Positions 42,645 through 50,618 of a stretch of 64,000 bases of DNA are shown in pieces. The position numbers and the translations under genes were made by a program. Each line of letters begins with the position of its first letter. Within the stretch, counting starts at the first letter, position 1. Under the pieces are notes generated by a model that saw only the letters and a list, made by a program, of their open reading frames with translations, searched no databases and had not been told where the DNA came from. The stretch is taken from NCBI RefSeq assembly GCF_001440475.1, contig NZ_LLYB01000134.1, forward strand, positions 227,078 through 291,077, read 5' to 3'. Source of the DNA: Bradyrhizobium lablabi. Its GTDB lineage: Bacteria; Pseudomonadota; Alphaproteobacteria; Rhizobiales; Xanthobacteraceae.

Positions 42645-43292
42645 ATGCGCTCACGTTTCATGAATTCACTGTTCGATCGAGGTCAGCCCGCTGACGCTGC
42701 CGATTCCTACAAACGGCGGCTCGCCATCTACGAAAGCGAACTCGACGAGCCCGAATTCACCTCCCGCGATACGGGCGACCGCCGCATCGACGTTCACGCC
42801 TTCGGCCGGGATTTCGTGCCGGATTGCGAGGAGGGTTCGGACGAAGGCTACGTGCTCCTGACCAACGGCATGAGCGAGCAGCGCATGGCCGTGCCGCCTG
42901 AGGCGAAGGAGACAAAGGCGCGCGCCGAGCTGATGTGGTACGTCCGCGAGGCAACGACGGAGATTTGCAGCAACCTGCGCTGGCTCGGTTCAGTCCCGTT
43001 CATCGACAACACCTGGTTCGGGTTCGGGCACCGTGTGCCCATGCCGGCGCCGCCCGTCCGCGGCACCGACTTCAAGACCTTCCTGTTCCTCACGCCGATC
43101 ATCACCCCGGACCAGCGCATCGCAGAGCAGCTTTCGAGCGGCGGGGATGCAGCGGAAATTCTGACCGTCAACCTGATCTCCGACCGCGAGTATGAGCTGA
43201 TCAAGAACGAGGGCCTCGACGCGTTCCTGGATCTTCTTGACGAGAATGGATATCCGCCGATCTTCGATCCGGCACGTAAGTCGTATGTTTAG
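42645..43292 (+). CDS. suppressor-of-fused (SUFU) domain protein
   Basis: This protein of 215 residues has the SUFU domain over most of its length: DVHAFGRDFVPDCEEGSDEGYVLLTNGMSEQRM, then AELMWYVREATTEICSNLRWLGSVPFIDNTWFGFGH, and FLFLTPIITPD. In bacteria this fold is common among predicted immunity proteins of polymorphic toxins. No toxin lies nearby, so it is an orphan. The start is uncertain: 42645 is used and 42660 (MNSLFDRG) is close by. It lies 93 bp after the D-2-hydroxyacid dehydrogenase gene and is unlikely to be functionally linked to it. Confidence 0.82.
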   Translation: MRSRFMNSLFDRGQPADAADSYKRRLAIYESELDEPEFTSRDTGDRRIDVHAFGRDFVPDCEEGSDEGYVLLTNGMSEQRMAVPPEAKETKARAELMWYVREATTEICSNLRWLGSVPFIDNTWFGFGHRVPMPAPPVRGTDFKTFLFLTPIITPDQRIAEQLSSGGDAAEILTVNLISDREYELIKNEGLDAFLDLLDENGYPPIFDPARKSYV

Positions 43293-43652
43293 CCGCAGGG
43301 CGCGACAGGGTTCGCCGAGGTAGGTCCCGTTTCCTTCCCCCTGATGGGCAAGGAGGATCGCTGAACGCTGACGCCTCCATCGCCATCACGCGTTTGATTG
43401 GCTTCGCGGCCGGCTACGCGGAGCACAACGTGTCTACCGCCGGCACTGTGGGGTCCCCCAACTCTATTGATCTAAGTCAAGCCTGAATAACCTGACCTGC
43501 TAGAGCGTAGGTATCAGGGGAAGCAACCGACGCGCGCGACAACGCCAAGGTTGGCTGGCCCCTGCCCTGCTACCCGGAAATTTGCTGGTCGCATCGCTCA
43601 TTCTATCGGTCCGGGGAACAGGACGATGCGATTGCGTCTGCAGGAGGTTCAG
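43293..43652. other. 360-bp control region before phaC, no gene
   Basis: No credible gene is present. It holds a FixK/FNR-type box at 43467-43480 and a weak sigma-54-like match TGGCCCCTGCCCTGCT at 43556-43571 (GG and GC 12 bp apart, but three consensus mismatches). AGGAGG at 43642-43647 is the ribosome-binding site of phaC. Confidence 0.65.
43467..43480 (+). promoter_or_regulatory. FixK/FNR-type box upstream of phaC
   Basis: TTGATCTAAGTCAA matches the symmetrical TTGA-N6-TCAA core of rhizobial FixK2/FNR sites exactly. It lies 172 bp before the phaC start codon. A start site about 41 bp beyond the box centre, near 43515, would be expected for a class II activator site; no strong -10 hexamer confirms it. 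Confidence 0.7.
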
Positions 43653-45371
43653 ATGAGCAGCCCGTCATCGCCGAGCAATCCCCTGGCTCCGATTGAAGAA
43701 TTGATGAGGGCCGGCCAGCAATCGATGAAGCAGTTTGATGATGCGATCGCCGCGGCCATGGGCGTGGGCGCCAGCCGTCCGGCGAGTCAGGGAATGTCAC
43801 CGTTTGCGATGTATCCGGATTACGTGACAGAGGCCTGGCGGCTCTGGAATGCCAGTATCGTCAATGCGTTTGCAGCGGCCGGGACGTCGGTTCAACCCTC
43901 GCGAGGCGACAAGCGTTTCAAGGACGACGCCTGGCAGCACTCCCCTTATTACGATCTCCTCAAGCAATCCTATCTGCTCACCTCGAAGCAATTGTCCGAC
44001 CTGGTCGATCAGGCCCAGGTCGATGACAAATCCAGGCTGCAGCTTCGCTTCTATGCACGGCAGTTCATCGATGCGATGAGCCCGTCCAACTTCCCCGCGA
44101 CAAACCCGGACGTCATTCGAACCGCAATCCGGACGCGCGCGGCGAGCCTGGCGACCGGAATGCAGAACCTGATCGAGGATCTCAAAAAAGGGCGCATCAC
44201 CCGGGTTGACGAATCCGCCTTTGAAGTCGGGCGGAACCTTGCGGCAACGCCCGGATCGGTGGTTTTCGAAAACGAGCTGATCCAGCTCATCGAATATACG
44301 CCGCAGACGGTCGAGGTCGAGAAGACACCGCTTCTCATCGTGCCGCCCTGCATCAACAAATACTACCTGCTGGATCTCGGCGCAGGCAATTCGTTCGTTG
44401 AATATGCCGTCGCTCAAGGCCATCGCGTCTTCCTGATCTCATGGCGCAGCGCGATCCCCGAAACGCAGTATCTGACCTGGGACGACTATCTGAACCTTGG
44501 GCCGCTCAAGGCCATCGACGTCGTGCGCGACATCGCCGCTGTCGACAAGATTCATGTGCTGGGTTTTTGCGTCGGAGGCACGATTCTGAGTTGCGCAGCC
44601 GGAGTACTGGCCGCTCGCGGAGAGCACAAGCTGGCTACCATGACGCTGCTGACCACGATGGTCGACTTTGTCGATACCGGCGAGATTGGACTCCTGATCG
44701 ACGAGAATGCAGTCGCCTTGCGGGAGGCAATGATCGGAAGAGGCGGCATCCTGCCGGGCAAGGAACTCGCCTTTACCTTCGGGACTCTCCGCGCCAATGA
44801 CCTGATCTGGCGCTATGTCGTCGAGAGCTACCTGAAAGGTGCGACGCCCGAGGCGTTCGACCTGTTGTACTGGGATTCCGACAGTGTCAGCCTGCCTGGC
44901 CCGATGTACTGCTGGTACACGCGCAACACCTATCTCGAAAACAAGATCAAGGAGCCGGGCAAGACGACGCAGTGTGGCTTGCCGATCGATCTCTCGCAGG
45001 TAAGCGTGCCACTGTATCTGCTGGCTTCTCGCGAGGACCATATTGTCCCCTGGCAGAGCGCGTACCGATCGAAGGATCTAATGGGAAAAGATCCTCGTTT
45101 CGTGCTGGCGGCCAGTGGTCACGTTGCAGGTGTAATCAACCCACCCGCCCGCAAGAAGCGCAACTTCTGGCTTAATGACAATATCAATCGCGATGCAAAG
45201 ACCTGGCTGGAGGAAGCCCAGGAGAAGCCGGGAAGCTGGTGGCCCGACTGGGATAATTGGCTGAAGCGTCATTCGAGCGGCAAGATGCGCGCGCCGGCCC
45301 AGCCGGGAAACGCCAACTTCAAGATCATTGAGCCGGCGCCTGGAAGATACGTGAAGCAAAAGTCGAATTGA
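43653..45371 (+). CDS. phaC: class I poly(3-hydroxyalkanoate) synthase PhaC
   Basis: This PHA synthase of 572 residues polymerises 3-hydroxyacyl-CoA into storage granules. The lipase-like box GFCVGG puts the catalytic Cys at residue 306. The Asp is in LASREDHIVPW, and the His is in AASGHVAGVINPP. The conserved N-terminal PHA_synth region and NFPATNPDVI are also present. The ATG at 43653 has a perfect AGGAGG 5 bp upstream, and the longer open frame from 43551 is not conserved. It lies 46 bp before a CBS-domain gene and downstream of a FixK/FNR-type box. Confidence 0.96.
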   Translation: MSSPSSPSNPLAPIEELMRAGQQSMKQFDDAIAAAMGVGASRPASQGMSPFAMYPDYVTEAWRLWNASIVNAFAAAGTSVQPSRGDKRFKDDAWQHSPYYDLLKQSYLLTSKQLSDLVDQAQVDDKSRLQLRFYARQFIDAMSPSNFPATNPDVIRTAIRTRAASLATGMQNLIEDLKKGRITRVDESAFEVGRNLAATPGSVVFENELIQLIEYTPQTVEVEKTPLLIVPPCINKYYLLDLGAGNSFVEYAVAQGHRVFLISWRSAIPETQYLTWDDYLNLGPLKAIDVVRDIAAVDKIHVLGFCVGGTILSCAAGVLAARGEHKLATMTLLTTMVDFVDTGEIGLLIDENAVALREAMIGRGGILPGKELAFTFGTLRANDLIWRYVVESYLKGATPEAFDLLYWDSDSVSLPGPMYCWYTRNTYLENKIKEPGKTTQCGLPIDLSQVSVPLYLLASREDHIVPWQSAYRSKDLMGKDPRFVLAASGHVAGVINPPARKKRNFWLNDNINRDAKTWLEEAQEKPGSWWPDWDNWLKRHSSGKMRAPAQPGNANFKIIEPAPGRYVKQKSN

Positions 45372-45416
45372 CGAACCCGTCCTGCCGTCAATGTCCCTAA
45401 AGCAAAGGCAACGCAG

Positions 45417-45896
45417 ATGGACCATCCGCTCAGACGTCCGGAAGAAATTCTGGCCTATCGGTCAATGAAACAAATGCTCAAGCCCAGAGCTCTTTGGAGT
45501 GTGGGCCCGGCAGACACCATCCTGTCAGCAGCGAAGATAATGGCCGAAAAGAATATCGGCTTTCTGGTGGTTCTGGAGAATGGAAAGATCGTCGGCGTTC
45601 TTTCCGAACGCGATTGCATGCGGCGCGTTGTACTGGCCCGCAAATACCCTGAAGTGACGCTGGTGGTGGACGTCATGGTTCGAGATGTCGTCACGGCCAA
45701 TCTTGAGAGCACGTTTGCTGATTGTTTGAGATTGATGCACACGAACGGCATTCGTCACCTGCCGGTTGTCGACAACGAGAAGCCGGTTGGCGTCATCTCG
45801 GTTCGTGACCTGCTGCGTGAGGCGGTAGAACATCACACCAAGGTCATCAGCGAGCTTGAGCGCGAACGAATGACGATGCTGACGTCAACAGCTTGA
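45417..45896 (+). CDS. tandem CBS domain protein
   Basis: This protein of 159 residues is made of two CBS domains, about residues 20-75 and 88-145. VGPADTILSAAKIMAEKNIGFLVVLENGKIVGVLSERDCMRRV is the first, and TFADCLRLMHTNGIRHLPVVDNEKPVGVISVRDLL the second. CBS pairs bind adenine nucleotides and sense energy state. It lies between phaC and the permease gene with short gaps (45 and 46 bp), so it is probably cotranscribed and could report energy state to polymer metabolism. That link is inference. Confidence 0.93.
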   Translation: MDHPLRRPEEILAYRSMKQMLKPRALWSVGPADTILSAAKIMAEKNIGFLVVLENGKIVGVLSERDCMRRVVLARKYPEVTLVVDVMVRDVVTANLESTFADCLRLMHTNGIRHLPVVDNEKPVGVISVRDLLREAVEHHTKVISELERERMTMLTSTA

Positions 45897-45942
45897 GGAT
45901 AGCCGCGCCCGCTGACCTGCGGTTTTGAAGTGGAGTGTCGCC

Positions 45943-47328
45943 ATGAATCTCCTGATCGTGCTGGCCGCTCTTGTCTTTCTGATGTTTGTCGCCTATCGCG
46001 GCTACAGCGTGATCCTGTTTGCTCCGGTCGCCGCTTTGGGCGCCGTGTTGCTGACCGATCCCTCACTGGTCCCGCCGATGTTCTCCAGCGTTTTCATGGA
46101 GAAGATGGTCGGCTTCATCAAGAACTACTTTCCTGTGTTCATGCTCGGCGCCGTGTTTGGCAAAGTCATCGAACTCTCGGGTTTCTCGAAGTCGATCGTA
46201 GCCGCGGTAATCGGCGTGCTTGGCCGGGAGCGCGCCGTCCTTTCCATCGTCGTGGTCTGCGCGATCCTGACCTATGGCGGCGTGTCGCTGTTCGTCGTGG
46301 TGTTCGCAGTCTATCCGTTCGCAGCCGAGATGTTCCGCCAGGGCGATATTCCGAAGCGTCTCATTCCCTGCACGATCGCGCTCGGCGCTTTCAGCTTCAC
46401 GATGGACGCGCTGCCGGGAACGCCGCAGATCCAGAACATCATTCCGACCACGTTTTTCAACACGACGACGTGGGCCGCGCCAATACTAGGGCTGGTCGGC
46501 AGTGTTTTCGTTTTCGGCGTCGGTCTTGCCTACATCGAAAACCGCCGCCGTGCCGCGCAAAAACGCGGAGAAGGGTACGGCACCGAGCTTGTGAACGAGC
46601 CCGAGCCGTTCGAGGAAAAGGAATTGCCGAACCCGTGGATCGCCCTTACGCCGCTGGTCGTGGTGGGCGTCATGAACTTCGTATTCACGCAGCTCGTACC
46701 TCGCGCCTATGGCGCAGTTCATGAGGTCAATCTCGGCGGCCACCCGATCGTGACGAAAGTCGGTCCGCTGGCGGCTATATGGGCCGTCGAGGGCGCGCTA
46801 CTGCTCGGCATCCTGACAGTGTTCATCTTTGCCTGGCGTCCCGTGCTGGCGAAGTTCGCGGATGGCAGCAAGGCCGCCGTCGCCGGCGCCCTGCTTGCCT
46901 CGCTCAATACCGCCTCCGAATACGGGTTCGGCGGCGTGATTGCGTTGTTGCCGGGCTTTGAGATGGTGGCCGCCGCGCTCCGGGCAATTCCCAATCCGCT
47001 CGTGAACGAGGCCGTTACGGTGACGGTGCTCGCCGGCATCACCGGCTCCGCATCCGGAGGCATGAGCATTGCGCTCGCCGCCATGTCCGATGAATTCATT
47101 GCCGCTGCGCAGGCCGCCAATATCCCCCTCGAAGTTTTCCATCGGATCGCGGCGATGGCGAGTGGTGGCATGGACACGTTGCCTCATAATGGCGCCGTCA
47201 TCACCCTGCTTGCCGTGACGGGTCTCACCCACAGGCAGGCCTACGGAGACGTGTTCGTGATCACAATGACGAAAACCGCCGCGGTGTTCGTGGCTATCGC
47301 GTTCTTCTATCTTACCGGGTTGTATTGA
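45943..47328 (+). CDS. GntP family permease
   Basis: This integral membrane transporter of 461 residues has about 12-14 hydrophobic helices. The GntP family signature is visible in FAVYPFAAEMFRQGDIPKRLIPCTIALGAFSFTMDALPGTPQIQN and in GGMDTLPHNGAVITLLAVTGL. Relatives carry gluconate, or in 3-hydroxybutyrate loci D-beta-hydroxybutyrate. Location behind phaC favours a 3-hydroxybutyrate-type substrate here, but this is inference. The ATG at 45943 (MNLLIVLAAL) has GGAG upstream. It is convergent with tartrate dehydrogenase. Confidence 0.92.
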   Translation: MNLLIVLAALVFLMFVAYRGYSVILFAPVAALGAVLLTDPSLVPPMFSSVFMEKMVGFIKNYFPVFMLGAVFGKVIELSGFSKSIVAAVIGVLGRERAVLSIVVVCAILTYGGVSLFVVVFAVYPFAAEMFRQGDIPKRLIPCTIALGAFSFTMDALPGTPQIQNIIPTTFFNTTTWAAPILGLVGSVFVFGVGLAYIENRRRAAQKRGEGYGTELVNEPEPFEEKELPNPWIALTPLVVVGVMNFVFTQLVPRAYGAVHEVNLGGHPIVTKVGPLAAIWAVEGALLLGILTVFIFAWRPVLAKFADGSKAAVAGALLASLNTASEYGFGGVIALLPGFEMVAAALRAIPNPLVNEAVTVTVLAGITGSASGGMSIALAAMSDEFIAAAQAANIPLEVFHRIAAMASGGMDTLPHNGAVITLLAVTGLTHRQAYGDVFVITMTKTAAVFVAIAFFYLTGLY

Positions 47329-47401
47329 TAAGATTTCAGTGCATCGCCCTGCATAACGAAGGAAGCTGCTCGCCGTGCAGCGAGCCGCCTGCCACATACT
47401 C

Positions 47402-47523
47402 CCCTCATCCTGAGGAGACCGCGCAGCGGTCGTCTCGAAGGATGGCCGCGGGTGAGATCGAGGCCTCATGGTTCTCCGAGCGATGCGAAGTATCGTCCGG
47501 AGACGCGCTCCTCACCATGAGGG
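47402..47523. repeat. Family C palindromic repeat, long variant
   Basis: CCCTCATCCTGAGGAG through CGTCTCGAAGGATGG to GCCTCATGGTTC and CTCCTCACCATGAGG is a full element with an enlarged centre. It ends 6 bp from the stop codon of the tartrate dehydrogenase gene. Confidence 0.88.
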
Positions 47524-47529
47524 TTTCAG

Positions 47530-48609
47530 TCAATCCACCATATCAGCCACGGCCTTGCCGCAGGCCGCGGTGTCCGCGTTGCCGCCGAGGTCGCGCGTGC
47601 GCAGCGTGCGTTCGCCGAGGGTGCGCTCGATGGCGCCGACGATGGATTCTGCGGCGTCCTTCTCGCCGAGATGCTCCATCATCATCGCGCCCGACCAGAT
47701 CATGCCGATCGGGTTAGCAATACCCTGCCCCGCGATGTCGGGCGCCGAGCCGTGCACAGGCTCGAACACGGATGGGAAATTGCCTTCCGGATTGATGTTG
47801 CCCGACGGCGCGATGCCGATGGTGCCGGTGCAGGCCGGTCCGAGATCGGAGAGGATATCGCCGAACAAATTCGAGCCGACCACGACGTCGAACCAGTCCG
47901 GATGCAGCACGAAGTTCGCGGTGAGGATGTCGATGTGGTACTTGTCCCACTTCACGCCCGGATACTTCTTCGCCATCGCCTCCACGCGCTCGTCCCAATA
48001 GGGCATCGTGATCGAGATGCCGTTGGACTTGGTCGCCGAGGTCAGGTGCTTCTTCGGCCGCGATTGCGCCAGCTCAAACGCGAATTTCAGGATGCGGTCG
48101 ACGCCGGTCCGCGTCATCACCGTCTGCTGCGTGACGAATTCACGGTCGGTATCAGGGAACATGCGGCCGCCGACGGAAGAATACTCGCCCTCGGTATTCT
48201 CGCGCACCACCCAGAAATCGATATCGCCGGGCTTGCGGTTGGCGAGCGGCGACGGCACGCCGGGCATCAGCCGCACAGGGCGCAAATTGACATACTGATC
48301 GAACTCGCGGCGGAACTTGATCAGCGAGCCCCACAGGGAGACGTGATCGGGAATTTTCGCCGGCCAGCCGACGGCGCCGAAATAGATCGCGTCGTGCTTG
48401 CCGATTTCCGCCTTCCAGTCCTCCGGCATCATCTCGCCGTGCTTCTCGTAATAGTCCCAGGAGGCGAAATCGAAATGATCGAATTGGACGGAGACCCCGT
48501 GCTTTTTCCCTGCCGCCTCCAGCACGCGCAGCCCCTCCGGCATCACTTCCTTGCCGATGCCGTCGCCGGGAATGACGGCGATCCGATATTGTTTCTTGGC
48601 GCTGCTCAT
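47530..48609 (-). CDS. ttuC: tartrate dehydrogenase/decarboxylase TtuC
   Basis: This member of the isocitrate/isopropylmalate dehydrogenase family has 359 residues. IAVIPGDGIGKEVMPEGLRVLEAA is the conserved start. WVVRENTEGEYSSVGGRMF carries the substrate-binding region, with the YSS pattern of TtuC. NLFGDILSDLGPACTGTIGIAPSGNINPEGNFPSVFEPVHGSAPDIAG is the cofactor and metal region. It oxidises or decarboxylates tartrate and malate-like acids with NAD. It is transcribed alone and is divergent from an SDR gene across 178 bp. Confidence 0.94.
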   Translation of the reverse strand: MSSAKKQYRIAVIPGDGIGKEVMPEGLRVLEAAGKKHGVSVQFDHFDFASWDYYEKHGEMMPEDWKAEIGKHDAIYFGAVGWPAKIPDHVSLWGSLIKFRREFDQYVNLRPVRLMPGVPSPLANRKPGDIDFWVVRENTEGEYSSVGGRMFPDTDREFVTQQTVMTRTGVDRILKFAFELAQSRPKKHLTSATKSNGISITMPYWDERVEAMAKKYPGVKWDKYHIDILTANFVLHPDWFDVVVGSNLFGDILSDLGPACTGTIGIAPSGNINPEGNFPSVFEPVHGSAPDIAGQGIANPIGMIWSGAMMMEHLGEKDAAESIVGAIERTLGERTLRTRDLGGNADTAACGKAVADMVD

Positions 48610-48787
48610 CGAGAGTTTCCTTGTTGGCTTTGCTGAGCCGGCTAATGCCGCTTATTTGATTGCCTTGCAATGGACCAAACCTGCCGCCTGCGCAACGCTG
48701 CACTGCAATGTTGACCGCCATGGCGCCCCAAGCCTAACAATTTACCGGCCCCCTCTTCCTGCCTCCCTCACCGAAGCGAGAATTCCC

Positions 48788-49564
48788 ATGGATCTGCATC
48801 TCCGCGGCAAACGCGTCCTGATCACCGGCGCCTCCAAGGGCATTGGCGCGGCCGCGGCCGAAGCCTTTGCCGAGGAAGGAGCCGACGTCATGCTGGCCGC
48901 CCGCAACGGCGAGCAACTCAAGGCGCTGGCCGAGCGGCTGCGCTCGGCGCACCAGATCGGCGCAACCACCCATGTCGTCGACCTGCGCAAGAGCGAGGAC
49001 ATCGCCCGGCTCGTCAAGGAAGCCGCCGATATCGACATCCTCGTCAACAATGCCGGCGACATTCCCGGCGGCTCGGTCGACAAGATCGACGAGGCAACCT
49101 GGCGGCACGCCTGGGAGCTGAAGGTGTTCGGCTACATCAACCTCACCCGGGCGATCTACGCGCAGATGAAGGCGCGAGGCGGTGGCGTCATCGTCAACGA
49201 CATCGGCGCCGCCGGTGAAAAATTCGACGCCAATTACATTTGCGGCAGCGCCGGCAATGCTGCGCTGATGGCGTTCACCCGCGCGCTCGGTGGCAAAAGC
49301 CTCGCCGACAACATCCGCGTGGTCGGCATCAATCCCGGCCCGGTCGGCACCGATCGTCACGTGACGCTGCTGAAGACGCGGGCCAGGAACCAGTTCGGCG
49401 ACGAAAACCGCTACAGGGAATTCCAGAAGGGCATGCCGCTCGGCCGTCCCGCCCATGCGCGCGAGATCGGCGATCTCATGGCGTTCCTGGCATCAGATCG
49501 GTCGGGCTATACGTCGGGGGTGATCTTTACCGTCGACGGTGGGCATACGTCGGGCTGGAGTTAG
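48788..49564 (+). CDS. SDR family protein lacking the catalytic Lys
   Basis: This short-chain dehydrogenase fold has 258 residues. The cofactor motif TGASKGIG lies near 13-20 and NNAGDIPGG near 88. At the active site the usual YxxxK reads YICGS (within FDANYICGSAGNAALMAF), so Lys is replaced by Ser. This is the pattern of a distinct SDR subgroup; catalytic activity by the standard mechanism is therefore doubtful. The rest, including INPGPVGTDR and the C-terminal SGVIFTVDGGHTSG, is conserved. The ATG at 48788 begins MDLHLRGKRVL. It is divergent from ttuC. Confidence 0.88.
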   Translation: MDLHLRGKRVLITGASKGIGAAAAEAFAEEGADVMLAARNGEQLKALAERLRSAHQIGATTHVVDLRKSEDIARLVKEAADIDILVNNAGDIPGGSVDKIDEATWRHAWELKVFGYINLTRAIYAQMKARGGGVIVNDIGAAGEKFDANYICGSAGNAALMAFTRALGGKSLADNIRVVGINPGPVGTDRHVTLLKTRARNQFGDENRYREFQKGMPLGRPAHAREIGDLMAFLASDRSGYTSGVIFTVDGGHTSGWS

Positions 49565-49580
49565 GCGCAGCAGCCTCCAC

Positions 49581-49663
49581 CGTCATTGCGAGCGAAGCGA
49601 AGCACTCCACAGCGCCGCAAGTGCGACATGGATTGCTTCGTCGCTTCGCTCCTCGCAATGACG
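49581..49663. repeat. Family A palindromic repeat
   Basis: CGTCATTGCGAGCGAAG and CTTCGCTCCTCGCAATGACG ends are visible. It starts 16 bp after the SDR stop codon and ends 7 bp from the stop codon of the convergent hydrolase gene. Confidence 0.88.
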
Positions 49664-49670
49664 GAGTCCG

Positions 49671-50522
49671 CTAACCCGTCGTGCGCTCGAACAACTGCCG
49701 GATCAGCGTCGTGATCCTGCCCTTCGGCGACATCATCTCGTACATGATCGTAAAGTGGTCCGCGCCAGGGATTTCCTCATATGTCACCGGCAAGCCGTAT
49801 CGCGCGCGGTGGCCGGCGAAATCGGCGGTCTGCTTGCGCAACAGCGGCAGCTCGGCGCTGCCGACCACCAGCGACAGCGGTTTTGGCGGGCCGCCCTCTT
49901 GCATCATCGGCGAGTTGCGGCGCGAAGTCGCCTCGTCGGCGCGCAGTTTCTCGTTGAGATAGGAGTGGCGGATCGGTTCGAGATCGTAGATGCCACTGAT
50001 GGCCATGCCCGCCCTCACCTTCGGGTGCGACAACGCCATCGAGGTCAGGTGCCCGCCGGCGGACCAGCCCGATACCACGATGCTTCCAGCAGCGGCGCCA
50101 AGCGCCGGCAATTGCCCGGTGAGGTAATCGATACCGGCGTGGATTTCGGCGACGATCTCGTCGAGCGCAGCCTCCGGCGCCAGCGTGTAGCCGATCAGCG
50201 CGACATTGATGCCGTGCGCCATCGGCCCTTCCGCCACGACGGTGAAGACTTCTTTCGCCCGCGCCTGCCAATAGCCGCCATGAATGAACAGGAGCGTTGG
50301 CGCATTGTCGGCGGCTTTCAGGAAATCGATCCGGTTGCGCTCGCGCGGGCCGTATCGCAGGTCGATATGGCCAGGAAAACGCTTGCGCATGTCGGCGGAG
50401 CGCTGCTCCCAGCCGGCCACCATCTCGACGCTGCCGGATACGGCAACGCCGTTATTGAGGCCGAGGTCGAGCGCCTCCCGGCTCAGGGAGCGCCAGTCCA
50501 GCGCGGAAAACAGTGTCGTCAT
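49671..50522 (-). CDS. alpha/beta hydrolase, kynurenine-formamidase-like
   Basis: This hydrolase of 283 residues has the oxyanion-hole motif HGGYW near residue 76 and the nucleophile elbow SGWSAGGH near 150. The C-terminal His is in IPGADHFTI. The HGGYW form is typical of the arylformamidase branch that hydrolyses N-formylkynurenine. The ATG at 50520-50522 (MTTLFSALDW) is used; the same frame remains open much further upstream but is then antisense to the amidase gene. No kynurenine genes lie nearby, so the substrate is not certain. It is divergent from the amidase gene across 96 bp. Confidence 0.9.
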   Translation of the reverse strand: MTTLFSALDWRSLSREALDLGLNNGVAVSGSVEMVAGWEQRSADMRKRFPGHIDLRYGPRERNRIDFLKAADNAPTLLFIHGGYWQARAKEVFTVVAEGPMAHGINVALIGYTLAPEAALDEIVAEIHAGIDYLTGQLPALGAAAGSIVVSGWSAGGHLTSMALSHPKVRAGMAISGIYDLEPIRHSYLNEKLRADEATSRRNSPMMQEGGPPKPLSLVVGSAELPLLRKQTADFAGHRARYGLPVTYEEIPGADHFTIMYEMMSPKGRITTLIRQLFERTTG

Positions 50523-50618
50523 GCAATATCTCCGGTCGGCCACAACGTGAGTGCGTTTCCACTTTGCCGGAAAATGTTCTACAGCACCATCGGCGATCCA
50601 AGAAACGGAGATAGCGAA

